This document shows, piece by piece, positions 18,712 through 27,325 of a DNA stretch of 64,000 nt. Under the pieces are notes generated by a model. The model did not search any database, was not told the DNA's origin, and saw nothing but the letters and a program-made list of their open reading frames with translations. Within the stretch, counting starts at the first letter, position 1, and the number at the start of each line of letters is the position of its first letter. A program made the position numbers and the translations under genes. The stretch spans positions 1,302,001 to 1,366,000 of the forward strand of contig CAVPSV010000004.1 of NCBI GenBank assembly GCA_963708625.1, written 5' to 3'. This DNA comes from DASXIF01 sp036498145. GTDB lineage: Bacteria > Actinomycetota > Actinomycetes > Mycobacteriales > Jatrophihabitantaceae.

Positions 18712-20823
18712 ATGACTCGACCCGCCGCCATCGACCCCGTCGCCGCGGAGGACCTGCGCCCGTCCCTGGACGGGAGATGGGGCGAGATCCGGGTCCGCGC
18801 CCGAGGCCTCGCCGCCGATCCCCGGTTCGCCGTGACCGTCGGCGAGGACACCGAGATGCAGCGCGCGCGAGTGCTGGAACGGATGAAGGCGCTGACCGAA
18901 GCGGGCTACTCCGCGCTCGGCTTCCCGTCCCGCTACGGCGGCCGCGATGACATCGGCGGCTCGGTCACCGGGTTCGAGATGCTCGCCACCGGCGACCTGT
19001 CACTACTCGTCAAGGCCGGCGTGCAGTGGGGACTGTTCGGCGGGGCGGTGCTGCATCTGGGCACCGAGCGCCACCACCAGGCCTACCTGAAACAGATCAT
19101 CGACCTGGACCTGCTCGGCTGCTTCGCGATGACCGAGACCGGGCACGGCTCGGATGTCGCGTCGCTGCGCACTACCGCCACCTACCTCCCCGATAGCGGC
19201 GAGTTCGAGATCACTACCCCGTTCGAGGCGGCGCGCAAGGACTACATCGGCAACGCCGCTCGCGACGGCCGGATGGCTGCGGTATTCGCGCAGCTCGTCA
19301 CCAACGGCGAGACGCAGGGCGTGCACGCGTTCCTGGTGCCGATCCGGGAGAAGGACGGCACGCCCGCCCCCGGCGTGCGCATCGAGGACTGCGGTCTCAA
19401 AGCGGGCTTGAACGGTGTCGACAACGGGCGGCTGTACTTCGATCATGTCCGGATCCCCCGTGACAACCTGCTCAACCGCTACGGCGACGTCGATCCGGAC
19501 GGCACGTACCGCACGCCGATCGCGAACAAGACCAAACGCTTCTTCACCATGTTGGGCACGCTCGTGCAGGGCCGGATCAGCGTGGCCGGTGGCGCCGGCA
19601 GCGCCACCAAGGTGGCGTTGGCCATCGCGATCCGCTACGGCGAGGAGCGCCGGCAGTTCGCGGGCCCGGCGGCAGAGGACGAGATCGTCGTGCTCGACTA
19701 CCTCAGCCATCAGCGCAAGTTGCTGCCAGCCCTGGCCAAGACCTATGCGCTGCACTTCGCCCAGGGCGAGCTGGTCGCCGGGCTGCACGACACCACCCCC
19801 GCGCTGGATGCACCGCGCGGCGAGAACGGTCTGCCGCTCGAACATCCGGAGCGGCGCGAGCTGGAGGCGCGCGCCGCGGGGGTCAAGGCCATCGGCACCT
19901 GGCACGCCACCCAGACGATCCAGGCGTGCCGGGAGGCGTGCGGCGGCGCTGGGTATCTCACCGAGAACCGGCTGCCGGGGTTGAAGGCCGACACGGACGT
20001 GTTCACCACGTTCGAGGGCGACAACACCGTGCTGCTGCAGCTGGTCGCGAAGGAGTTGCTCACCGGGTATCGCGACCACTTCGGCGAACTCGACGTGCTC
20101 GGCACCGCGCTGTTCGTCGCGGACCAGGCGGTGGAGACGGTGCTCGAACGCGTCGGCGGCCGGCGAATCATCCAGCGGCTGCTCGACGCGGCACCGGGAC
20201 GTGACGAGGAGGCCGGACTGCGCGACCGGGCCTGGCAGGTCTCGCTGTTCGACTGGCGGGAGAAGCACTTGCTGGAGACGGTGGCGCGCCGGTTGCGCAG
20301 GGCGGCCTCGGCCAGCGACCCGTTCCCTGTCTTCAACGCCGCGCAGGACCACATGCTGCACGCCGCACGGGCACACGTGGACGCGTCGTTGCTGCATTCG
20401 TTCGTCAGCGCGTTGGATGCGATGCCTGCCGGTGGGCCGCGCGATCTATTGGAGCGGGTGTGCGACCTGTTCGTGCTCAGCACCGTCGAGGCCGAGCGCG
20501 GTTGGCTGCAGGAGCACGGCCGGCTGACCGGGGCTCGGTCGAAGGCGGTGATCGCCGAGGTGGACGGGCTGTGCGCGTTGCTGCGCCCGCACGCACGTAC
20601 GTTGGTGGACGCGTTCGGCATTCCCGACCAGGCATTGGCCGCGCCGATCGCGCAGGGTGCGGAGGAGAAACGGCAGGTGGAGATGCGCTCGCACGTCGAC
20701 ACCGCGCCCGTCGACACCGCGCCGCTTGATACCGCGCCGCTTGACGCCGCGCCCCTTGACGCCGCGCCCCTTGACACCGCGCCCCTTGACGCCGCGCACA
20801 CCGACGCCGCGGCGGCGCCGTGA
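18712..20823 (+). CDS. Acyl-CoA oxidase-like flavoenzyme with a repetitive C-terminal tail
   Basis: The 703-residue protein has the acyl-CoA oxidase/dehydrogenase fold: GCFAMTETGHGSDVASLRTTA (flavin and substrate binding), FDHVRIPRDNLLNRYGDV, RYGEERRQF, CREACGGAGYLTENR and the catalytic-base region FTTFEGDNTVLLQLVAKELL. It forms trans-2-enoyl-CoA, using oxygen or an electron-transfer protein. This is the missing first step for the divergent hydratase-reductase-thiolase operon. It is not FadE5-like in sequence. The last roughly 40 residues are a run of DTAPL/DAAPL pentapeptides (about 20698-20800) that no family member needs. The frame is intact. Its stop overlaps the next gene's GTG. Confidence 0.85.
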   Translation: MTRPAAIDPVAAEDLRPSLDGRWGEIRVRARGLAADPRFAVTVGEDTEMQRARVLERMKALTEAGYSALGFPSRYGGRDDIGGSVTGFEMLATGDLSLLVKAGVQWGLFGGAVLHLGTERHHQAYLKQIIDLDLLGCFAMTETGHGSDVASLRTTATYLPDSGEFEITTPFEAARKDYIGNAARDGRMAAVFAQLVTNGETQGVHAFLVPIREKDGTPAPGVRIEDCGLKAGLNGVDNGRLYFDHVRIPRDNLLNRYGDVDPDGTYRTPIANKTKRFFTMLGTLVQGRISVAGGAGSATKVALAIAIRYGEERRQFAGPAAEDEIVVLDYLSHQRKLLPALAKTYALHFAQGELVAGLHDTTPALDAPRGENGLPLEHPERRELEARAAGVKAIGTWHATQTIQACREACGGAGYLTENRLPGLKADTDVFTTFEGDNTVLLQLVAKELLTGYRDHFGELDVLGTALFVADQAVETVLERVGGRRIIQRLLDAAPGRDEEAGLRDRAWQVSLFDWREKHLLETVARRLRRAASASDPFPVFNAAQDHMLHAARAHVDASLLHSFVSALDAMPAGGPRDLLERVCDLFVLSTVEAERGWLQEHGRLTGARSKAVIAEVDGLCALLRPHARTLVDAFGIPDQALAAPIAQGAEEKRQVEMRSHVDTAPVDTAPLDTAPLDAAPLDAAPLDTAPLDAAHTDAAAAP
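20698..20800 (+). repeat. 15-bp coding minisatellite in the acyl-CoA oxidase gene
   Basis: Seven or so tandem units of 15 bases of the form GAC(A/G)CCGCGCC(C/G)(C/G)TT encode DTAPL or DAAPL. The units keep the frame, so repeat number can vary without truncation. They lie between the folded enzyme and the stop codon. Confidence 0.85.
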
Positions 20824-21953
20824 TCACGCTGCCCGCCGGCGGGTCCGGGGTGCTGCCGAATCAGTACCTGCGCGAGGTCGTGCGCGAGGGGCACGTGTAC
20901 GCCGACGACGGCGCGGTGCCGCTGCAGAACGTCCAGCCCGCGAGCATCGACCTGCGCCTGGGCCCGGTGGCGCACCGGGTGCGGTGCAGCTTCCTGCCCG
21001 CCGGGCAGCAGGTCGAGCAGCGCATGAAGGACGTCGTGCTGGACGAGTTCTCCCTCGCCGGCGACGGCGCCGTGCTCGTGCCCGGGCTGCCGTATCTGAT
21101 CCCGCTGAAGGAGCGCCTGGACCTGCCGCCGGTGCTGCGCGCCAAGGCCAACCCGAAGAGCTCCACCGGCCGCGCGGACGTGTTCACTCGAGTGATCACC
21201 GACCACAGCTATCGCTTCGACGAGATCGTGGCCGGGTACTCCGGCGGGCTCTACCTAGAGGTGGTTCCGCTGTCGTTCCCGATCCGGGTGCGCGAGGACC
21301 TCACGCTGAACCAGCTCCGCATCTCCACCGGCCGCGCCGAGCTGTCCGACACGCAGATCGCCGAGGTGCACGCACGTTCGCCGCTGCTGTTCCGCGACGG
21401 CGCAGCCGTGCCGGCGGCGGAGCTGGATCTCTCGGCCGGGCTGTTCCTGGGCCTCGACCTGCGCGGGGACGCATCCGGCGGCGTGGGTTGGCGGGCGCGC
21501 ACCAGCCCCCCGTTGCTGGACCTGACCAAGGTCCGGGAGGCGGACCCGCGCACGTACTGGGAGCCGGTGACACGCGAGGAGGGCGATCGGATCGTCCTTA
21601 CGCCCAAGATGTTCTACCTGCTGATGTCGTACGAGGCAGTGACGATCCCACCCGGACTGGCCGCGGAGATGACCGCGTACGACCCGACCAGCGGGGAACT
21701 GCGCACCCATTACGCCGGGTTCTTCGACCCGGGCTTCGGCTACGACACTCAGCAGCGGTTCCACGGCTCGACCGCGGCGCTGGAGGTGCGAGCGCACGAC
21801 GTCCCGTTCATGATCGAGCACCGGCAGCCGGTCTGTAAGTTGACGTTCGAGCGGATGCTCGAGGAACCGTCGGAGCTGTACGGCGCCGGCATCGGCTCGA
21901 ACTACCAGCGCCAGACCGAGACGCTGGGCAAGCACTTCCGCCTCGCTCCCTGA
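20820..21953 (+). CDS. 2'-deoxycytidine 5'-triphosphate deaminase family protein (long form)
   Basis: The 377-residue protein resembles two dUTPase/Dcd-type halves. QNVQPASIDLRLG is the opening strand motif, AKANPKSSTGRADVFTRVI corresponds to the phosphate-binding Ser-Arg loop, and GLYLEVVPLSFPI places the catalytic Glu. The second half has YDPTSGELRTHYAGFFDPGFGY. The usual Dcd is about 190 residues; this longer form is known in bacteria as a separate annotated family whose activity is less studied. The start GTG overlaps the preceding stop in GTGA, so it is co-translated with the acyl-CoA oxidase, a link with no obvious metabolic sense. Confidence 0.75.
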   Translation: MITLPAGGSGVLPNQYLREVVREGHVYADDGAVPLQNVQPASIDLRLGPVAHRVRCSFLPAGQQVEQRMKDVVLDEFSLAGDGAVLVPGLPYLIPLKERLDLPPVLRAKANPKSSTGRADVFTRVITDHSYRFDEIVAGYSGGLYLEVVPLSFPIRVREDLTLNQLRISTGRAELSDTQIAEVHARSPLLFRDGAAVPAAELDLSAGLFLGLDLRGDASGGVGWRARTSPPLLDLTKVREADPRTYWEPVTREEGDRIVLTPKMFYLLMSYEAVTIPPGLAAEMTAYDPTSGELRTHYAGFFDPGFGYDTQQRFHGSTAALEVRAHDVPFMIEHRQPVCKLTFERMLEEPSELYGAGIGSNYQRQTETLGKHFRLAP

Positions 21954-22005
21954 TCAACAGCCCAATCGGGTCGCCAGGGCGATGTTTTCGCTCTGTTGAT
22001 CAGGG
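21948..22005. terminator. 13-bp inverted repeat at the end of the deaminase gene
   Basis: CCCTGATCAACAG (21948-21960) is perfectly mirrored by CTGTTGATCAGGG (21993-22005), with a 32-base loop. The first arm includes the TGA stop. There is no T run, so it may be a protein-binding or processing site rather than an intrinsic terminator. Its core TGATCA also occurs in the repeat at 9577-9688. Confidence 0.5.
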
Positions 22006-22078
22006 GATGGTGGGGTTCGCCCCGTGCGTTCACATTCCAGCTGGTTCTTCGTAACCTCATTGCTGTGTCCCCGTCTCC

Positions 22079-22103
22079 GTGATGTATCGTCGTGATACAT
22101 CAC
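22079..22103. promoter_or_regulatory. Perfect palindrome, probable PadR operator
   Basis: GTGATGTATC (22079-22088) and GATACATCAC (22094-22103) form a perfect 10-bp inverted repeat with a 5-base spacer, 24 bases before the padR start. It contains ATGT...ACAT, the pattern bound by PadR-family repressors. Confidence 0.75.
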
Positions 22104-22126
22104 GTCGAGATAGGGGTTCGGCCACA

Positions 22127-22675
22127 ATGCTGGAGATCGCCGTCCTGGGGCTGCTCAACGAGAGCCCCATGCACGGCTACGAGATCCGCAAGCGGCTGTC
22201 CGCCTTGCTCGGCGCGTTCCGGGCGTTTTCCTACGGTTCGCTCTACCCCAGCCTGCGGCGGCTGTCCGAAGCCGGGTGGATCTCGGAAGAGGCTCCGCTG
22301 GAGGCTCCGGCCGGCACGACCGCGCGTTCACGGCGCGGCAAGCGGGTGTACCGGATCACCGCCGACGGCAAGGAGCACCTCGCGGAGCTGCTCGCCGACG
22401 TCGGTCCCGATGCGTTCGACGACGACGGCTTCGGGGCGCGACTGGCGTTCTTCGGCCAGACGCGTTCGGACGTCAGGCTGCAGATCCTGGAAGGGCGGCG
22501 CAGGCGCGTCGAGGAGCAACGGGACGGGCTGAAGACCGCGATGTCCCGGGCGGAGCGAGTGGATCGCTACACCCGTGAACTGCACCAGCACGGCCTGGAG
22601 TCGGTGGACCGCGAGGTCCGCTGGCTCACGGAACTGATCGAAAGCGAACGGTCGTCCGTCCCCCGGGCGGACTGA
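22127..22675 (+). CDS. PadR-family transcriptional regulator
   Basis: The 182-residue protein starts at ATG 22127 (MLEIAVLGLLNESPMHGYEIRKRL), the standard PadR winged-helix opening, followed by FSYGSLYPSLRRLSEAGWI and RRGKRVYRITADGKEHL (the wing). A helical C-terminal dimerisation region follows (VDRYTRELHQHGLESVDREVRWL). A longer upstream frame exists but runs through the palindrome at 22079-22103 and lacks a ribosome site. It lies 90 bases upstream of ino1, as the mycobacterial Rv0047c gene lies next to ino1, so it probably controls inositol synthesis and itself. The ligand is unknown. Confidence 0.87.
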   Translation: MLEIAVLGLLNESPMHGYEIRKRLSALLGAFRAFSYGSLYPSLRRLSEAGWISEEAPLEAPAGTTARSRRGKRVYRITADGKEHLAELLADVGPDAFDDDGFGARLAFFGQTRSDVRLQILEGRRRRVEEQRDGLKTAMSRAERVDRYTRELHQHGLESVDREVRWLTELIESERSSVPRAD

Positions 22676-22765
22676 ATGGCCAGACGACTGAATGACCAGA
22701 ACAGCGTGACACCACAACACCAACAACCAGCAACGACAAGCGAAGAAAACCAAGGAGGACCCCTG

Positions 22766-23866
22766 ATGGGTTCGCAGTCCGCGGCCGGCAAGATCCGCGT
22801 CGCCATCGTCGGCGTCGGTAACTGCGCCGCATCCCTCGTCCAGGGCGTCCACTTCTACCGTGACGCTGACCCGGCGGCAAAGGTCCCGGGGCTGATGCAC
22901 GTCAACTTCGGCCCGTACCACGTCCGCGACATCGAGTTCGTCGCCGCGTTCGATGTGGACGCCAAGAAGGTCGGCACCGACCTGTCCCAGGCCATCGCCG
23001 CGAGCGAGAACAACACCATCAAGATCTGCGACGTGCCGGAGCTCGGCGTGACGGTCCAGCGCGGCCACACCCTCGACGGTCTCGGCAAGTACTACCGCGA
23101 GACCATCGAGGAATCGCACGACGAGCCGGTCGACATCGTCCGGGTGCTGAAGGACCAGCAGGTCGACGTGCTGATCTCCTACCTGCCGGTGGGCTCGGAG
23201 CAGGCGGACAAGTTCTACGCCCAGTGCTGCATCGACGCGAAGGTCGCCTTCGTCAACGCGCTGCCGGTGTTCATCGCGTCCGACCCGGTCTGGGCCAAGA
23301 AGTTCACCGATGCCGGCGTTGCCATCGTCGGCGACGACATCAAGTCCCAGGTCGGCGCGACGATCACGCACCGGGTGCTGGCGAAGCTGTTCGAGGACCG
23401 CGGCGTCGAGGTGCAGCGCACCTACCAGCTCAACGTCGGCGGCAACATGGACTTCAAGAACATGCTCGAGCGCGAGCGGCTGGAGTCCAAGAAGATCAGC
23501 AAGACGCAGGCGGTCACCTCGCAGATCCCCGACCGCGACCTCGGCGAGCGCAACGTGCACATCGGCCCGTCGGACTATGTCGCCTGGCTGGACGATCGCA
23601 AGTGGGCGTTCGTGCGGCTGGAGGGCAAGACGTTCGGTGACGTGCCGCTGAACCTCGAGTACAAGCTCGAGGTGTGGGACTCGCCGAACTCGGCCGGCAT
23701 CATCATCGACGCGCTTCGCGCGGCGAAGATCGCCAAGGACCGCGGCATCGGTGGGCCGATCCTGTCCGCGTCGTCGTACTTCATGAAGTCGCCGCCGGTG
23801 CAGTACTTCGACGACGACGCGCGGCAGGCCGTCCAGGACTTCATCGACGGCACCGTGGAGCGCTGA
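22766..23866 (+). CDS. ino1: Inositol-3-phosphate synthase
   Basis: The 366-residue protein has the NAD-binding GVGNCAASLVQG near the N-terminus, DVDAKKVGTDL, DVLISYLPVGSEQA, VNALPVFIASDP, GDDIKSQVGATITHR, LNVGGNMDFKNML and SPNSAGIIIDALR, all signature blocks of actinobacterial Ino1. It converts glucose-6-phosphate to inositol-1-phosphate for phosphatidylinositol and mycothiol. ATG 22766 is chosen because AGGAGG lies 9 bases upstream; the frame upstream is low-complexity. It ends just before a strong terminator. Confidence 0.96.
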   Translation: MGSQSAAGKIRVAIVGVGNCAASLVQGVHFYRDADPAAKVPGLMHVNFGPYHVRDIEFVAAFDVDAKKVGTDLSQAIAASENNTIKICDVPELGVTVQRGHTLDGLGKYYRETIEESHDEPVDIVRVLKDQQVDVLISYLPVGSEQADKFYAQCCIDAKVAFVNALPVFIASDPVWAKKFTDAGVAIVGDDIKSQVGATITHRVLAKLFEDRGVEVQRTYQLNVGGNMDFKNMLERERLESKKISKTQAVTSQIPDRDLGERNVHIGPSDYVAWLDDRKWAFVRLEGKTFGDVPLNLEYKLEVWDSPNSAGIIIDALRAAKIAKDRGIGGPILSASSYFMKSPPVQYFDDDARQAVQDFIDGTVER

Positions 23867-23891
23867 CCGCAGCCGCCACCGTATAGAACCT

Positions 23892-23938
23892 CAGCCGCGC
23901 CCGGCCCTTCATCGACAAAGGGCCGGGCGCGGCTGTTT
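23892..23938 (+). terminator. Intrinsic terminator of ino1
   Basis: An 18-bp perfect stem (23892-23909 with 23918-23935) encloses the 8-base loop CATCGACA and is followed by TTT. It starts 25 bases after the ino1 stop. This is the strongest hairpin in the window and may also stop the convergent algH transcript. Confidence 0.92.
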
Positions 23939-23969
23939 CGTGTTCCCGCGGCTTTCGCCACGCCACTCG

Positions 23970-24506
23970 TCAATTGAGGATGGGGTCGGGCGGGTAGGTC
24001 GAGACGAGGTTCAGCGGCGGTCGTTGCCGGCGCAGCACGGTGCGCCACATCGGCTCCGGATCGTCGCTGAACAGATCATCCGGGCTGCCCGCAACGACCC
24101 ACCACGACCCTTCCGCGAGTTCATCGTCCAGCTGTCCCGGCGACCACCCGGCATGGCCGGCGAAGATCCGCATCCGGCGGGAGAGCCCGACGATGGTGGT
24201 CACGTCGCCGTCTAGGTCGACCGTGCCCACGCCGTCCACCACCCGGCGCACCCCCGGACCGTCGCCATCGAGCTGGGCGATGCACAGCGCCCCGTCCGGC
24301 TGCACCGGACCGCCGGCGAACACCACCGCCGGCCCGCTGACCGCCGTGTGCCAGTCCGGCAGCACCTGTCCCACCGGGGTTCGGCTCGGGCGGTTGAGGA
24401 TCACCCCGACCGAGCCCCCGCCGTCATGTTCGAGCAGGTACAGCACCGATCGAGAGAAGTGCGGGTCGGTCAGCATCGGGGTGGCCACCAACAGCCGGCC
24501 GCCCAC
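23970..24506 (-). CDS. YqgE/AlgH family protein
   Basis: The 178-residue protein starts GGRLLVATPMLTDPHFSRSVLYLLEHD and contains GVILNRPSRTPVG, VFAGGPVQPD, RIFAGHAGWSPGQLDDEL and GSWWVV, the conserved AlgH blocks. In Pseudomonas AlgH affects alginate and other traits, but the biochemical role of the family is not settled. The GTG start has no clear ribosome site. It diverges from the MFS gene starting at 24574, and its end faces the ino1 terminator. Confidence 0.9.
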   Translation of the reverse strand: MGGRLLVATPMLTDPHFSRSVLYLLEHDGGGSVGVILNRPSRTPVGQVLPDWHTAVSGPAVVFAGGPVQPDGALCIAQLDGDGPGVRRVVDGVGTVDLDGDVTTIVGLSRRMRIFAGHAGWSPGQLDDELAEGSWWVVAGSPDDLFSDDPEPMWRTVLRRQRPPLNLVSTYPPDPILN

Positions 24507-24573
24507 TAGGCGGCAGGCTCGGGTAGGCGAGCCACGGCGAGGACACCTGGCTATCTTGGCTAGCGTTCTGCAC

Positions 24574-25895
24574 GTGCGCCAGCGCGGTTACCTGCTCGCG
24601 ACATTGCGCGCGCCGGGATTCGGGCGCCTGCTGGCCACCCGACTGCTCGGGCAGTTCGGTGACGGCGTGTTCCAGGCCAGCCTGGCCGGCGCGGTCCTGT
24701 TCAACCCCGAGCGCCAGGCGCACGCCGCCGACGTGGCGGCCGGCTTCGCGGTGCTGCTGCTGCCCTATTCGGTCGTCGGCCCGTTCGCCGGGGTGTTCCT
24801 GGACCGCTGGCGGCGCCGCCGCACGCTGATCATCGCGAACGTGGTGCGCGCGGCAGTGGTCGGCGTGGTCGCGATCGAGATCGCCAGCGGCCTCACCGGC
24901 GGGAGCTTCTACGCCACCGGCCTGGTCGTCGTCTCGCTGAGCCGATTCATCCTGTCCGCGCTCAGCGCCGGACTGCCCCACGTCGTCCGCTCCGAAGACC
25001 TGGTCGCCATGAACGGCCTGTCCACCACGGCCGGGGTGCTGATGACCTCGGCCGGCGGAGCGGCGGCGATCGGGGTACGTGCACTCTCCGGTGGCGGCGA
25101 CGGTGCCTACGCCGCCATCGCCGTCGCCGCGGCCGTGCCGTACCTGCTCGCCGCCGCGCGCGCCCGCCCGTTCGCACCGGACGCGCTCGGCCCGGACGAT
25201 ACGGAGCGGGCCGAGGCCGACACCGTCCGCGACGTGCTGGCCGGGTTCGTCGCCGGCGCCCGCCATCTGCGCCGCCAAAAGCCCGCCGCCCGCGCACTGC
25301 TCGCGATCACCATCCAGCGGCTCGGCGCCGGCATCACCACGGTCTGCACGCTGCTGCTCTACCGCAACTACTTCACCGCCGACGGCGTGCTGCGCGCCGG
25401 GCTCAGCGGTCTCGCGCAAGCCATCGGGGCGCTCGCCGTCGGCGGTGTGCTCGCCGCAGTGATCACACCGGCGGCCACCCGCCGGCTGGGCTACGTCCGC
25501 TATCCCGCGCTGCTGCTCCTCGGCTCGGCCGCCGTCGACGTCGGCTTCGTGCTGCCGTTCCGCCTCTCGCTGCTGCTCGTTGCCGCGCTGCTGCTGGGCT
25601 TCACCGCGCAGAGCCTCAAGATCTGCGTCGACACGGTCGTGCAGCGACAGGTCGACGACGACTTCCGCGGCCGGGTGTTCTCCGTCTACGACACCCTGTT
25701 CAACGTCACGCTCGTGCTCGCCGCGGTCATCACCGCGGTGGCACTGCCACCGGATGGGCACTCGCCGATCGCCGTGATCGTGATCGCGGCGGGCTACCTC
25801 GTCACCGCGGGCTGGTATGCCTACGTCGGCCGCGGCACGAGCGCGACGCCCCGGAGCCTACGAGCCCGACTCCTGCTGCTCGGCCCAGCGCCTGA
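24574..25895 (+). CDS. MFS transporter (EntS-like), 3' end uncertain
   Basis: From the GTG at 24574 the protein reads RQRGYLLATLRAPGFGRLLATRLLGQFGDGVFQ and then about 12 membrane helices, including FAVLLLPYSVVGPFAGVFLDRWRRRR (the MFS loop 2-3 motif) and a second half with FRGRVFSVYDTLFNVTL. The family exports drugs or siderophores; the substrate is unknown. TAGCGT at 24561-24566 gives a leaderless start. The written frame runs on to 26313 through the antisense of the cca gene, so an indel near the 3' end is likely; the nearest stop in another frame is at 25893-25895, which I use as the end. Confidence 0.75.
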
Positions 25896-27287
25896 GCTCG
25901 TCCACGGCGCGATCGTGGCCGAGCGGCCCATGTTCCATCCGCAATGCCAGCAGGTGTGCATAGGCCCGGCCGACGATCGGCCCCGGCGGCACGCCCAGGA
26001 TCTGCATGATCTCGTTGCCGTCGAGGTCCGGCCGGATCGCAGTCCAGCTCCTCCTGCTCCTGCAACCGCGCGATGCGCTGTTCGAGCGCGTCGTAGGCCG
26101 CGGACAGCGCAGCGGCCTTCTTCACGTTCCGGGTGGTGCAGTCCGAGCGAACCAGCTTGTGCAGACGCGGCAGCAGCGGACCGGCGTCGACCACGTAGCG
26201 CCGCACCGCCGAGTCCGTCCACCCGCCGTCGCGATATCCGTAGAAGCGCAGGTGCAGGAAGACCAGCTGGCCGACGTCCTCGACCAGCTGTTTGGGGTAG
26301 CGCAGCTCCTTGAGCCGTTTGCGTGCCATCCGGGCGCCGACGACCTCGTGGTGATGGAACGAGACGCGCCCGTTCGGGCCGAACTCGCGGGTGGCCGGCT
26401 TGCCGATGTCATGCAGCAGCGCTGCCCAGCGCAGCGTCAGGTCCGGCCCGGCGTCCTCCAGCTCGATCGCCTGCTCGAGCACCTGCAGCGTGTGCGCGTA
26501 GACGTCCTTGTGCTGGCCGTGCTCGTCGGCGGTCATGCGCAGCGCGGGCAGCTCGGGTAGCACGACGTCGGCCAGGCCGGTGTCGACCAGCAGCTCCAGT
26601 CCCCGGCGCGGGATGCCGGCCGAGCAGCAGCTTGCTCAGCTCCGCCTGCACCCGTTCGGCCGTGATCCGGCCCAGTTCGGCGGACATCTCGGTCATCGCC
26701 GCGACGACGTCCGGCGCGGGGGTGACACCCGAGGGTGCGAGACGAAGCGCGCCGCCCGCAGCATCCGCAGCGGGTCGTCGGCGAACGACTCCTGCGGGGT
26801 GGCCGGCGTGCGCAGCAGGCCACGCGCCAGGTCGGCCAGACCGCTGAACGGGTCGGTGAACTGCGCGTCGCCGGTCACCGACAACGCCATCGCGTTCATG
26901 GTGAAGTCGCGTCGGCGCAGGTCCTCGACCAGCGACGTGCCGTAGACGACCTCCGGGTTTCGGCTGACCCGGTCGTAGCGATCGGCGCGGATAGGTGGTG
27001 ATCTCGCACATCACGCCGTCGATCTGCACGCCGATGGTGCCGAACTCGGCGCCGGTGGTCCAGGTGGCCTGGGCGAGCGGCTCGGTCAGCCGGAGCACCT
27101 CCTGCGGCCGCGCGTCGGTGGCGAAATCGAGATCACCGGACTGCCCGCCCATCAACGCGTCCCGCACGGTGCCGCCGACCAGGTGCAGCTCGTGACCCGG
27201 CTCGCGCGAACACCGAGCCGAGTTCGGCGGCCTGCGGCGGCGACCTCGATCAGGTCTGCCGGCGGCGCTCCCGGCGGGCGGTGTCAC
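25858..27287 (-). CDS. cca: CCA tRNA nucleotidyltransferase with HD domain, frameshifted
   Basis: About 475 residues after repair. The nucleotidyltransferase head has HLVGGTVRDALMG and the metal-binding GDLDFATDARP; then RDFTMNAMALSV, DDPLRMLRAARFVSHP and RITAERVQAELSKLL follow. The C-terminal HD hydrolase region has HTLQVLEQ, AALLHDIGKPATR and VSFHHHEVVGA. It adds CCA to tRNA 3' ends, needed here because most tRNAs seen lack an encoded CCA. Frame changes lie near 26040, 26615, 26745, 26990 and 27210. The GTG start at 27287 is inferred. It lies next to a Nudix gene, as Rv3907c does in mycobacteria. Confidence 0.87.
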
Positions 27288-27313
27288 GGGCGGCCACGAT
27301 ACCGGCCGGCAGA

Positions 27314-27319
27314 TACCAT
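27314..27319 (+). promoter_or_regulatory. -10 box TACCAT of the Nudix-murJ operon
   Basis: TACCAT ends 6 bases before the ATG at 27326, predicting a leaderless transcript for the Nudix/DUF6049/murJ operon. No convincing -35 box is seen. Confidence 0.45.
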
Positions 27320-27325
27320 CGGGCC

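Noticed and set aside
18712..20823. Naming the plus-strand gene beside fadA2 as fadE5
   Set aside because: Position suggests it, but the sequence has acyl-CoA oxidase-type motifs and a different N-terminus from FadE5.
22328..23560. 410-residue minus-strand ORF opposite padR-ino1
   Set aside because: Antisense shadow of two well-supported genes; no motif and no ribosome site.
25896..26313. C-terminal extension of the MFS reading frame to 26313
   Set aside because: It reads the antisense of the cca 3' half as Arg/Pro/Ala-rich sequence; an indel near the MFS stop explains it better.
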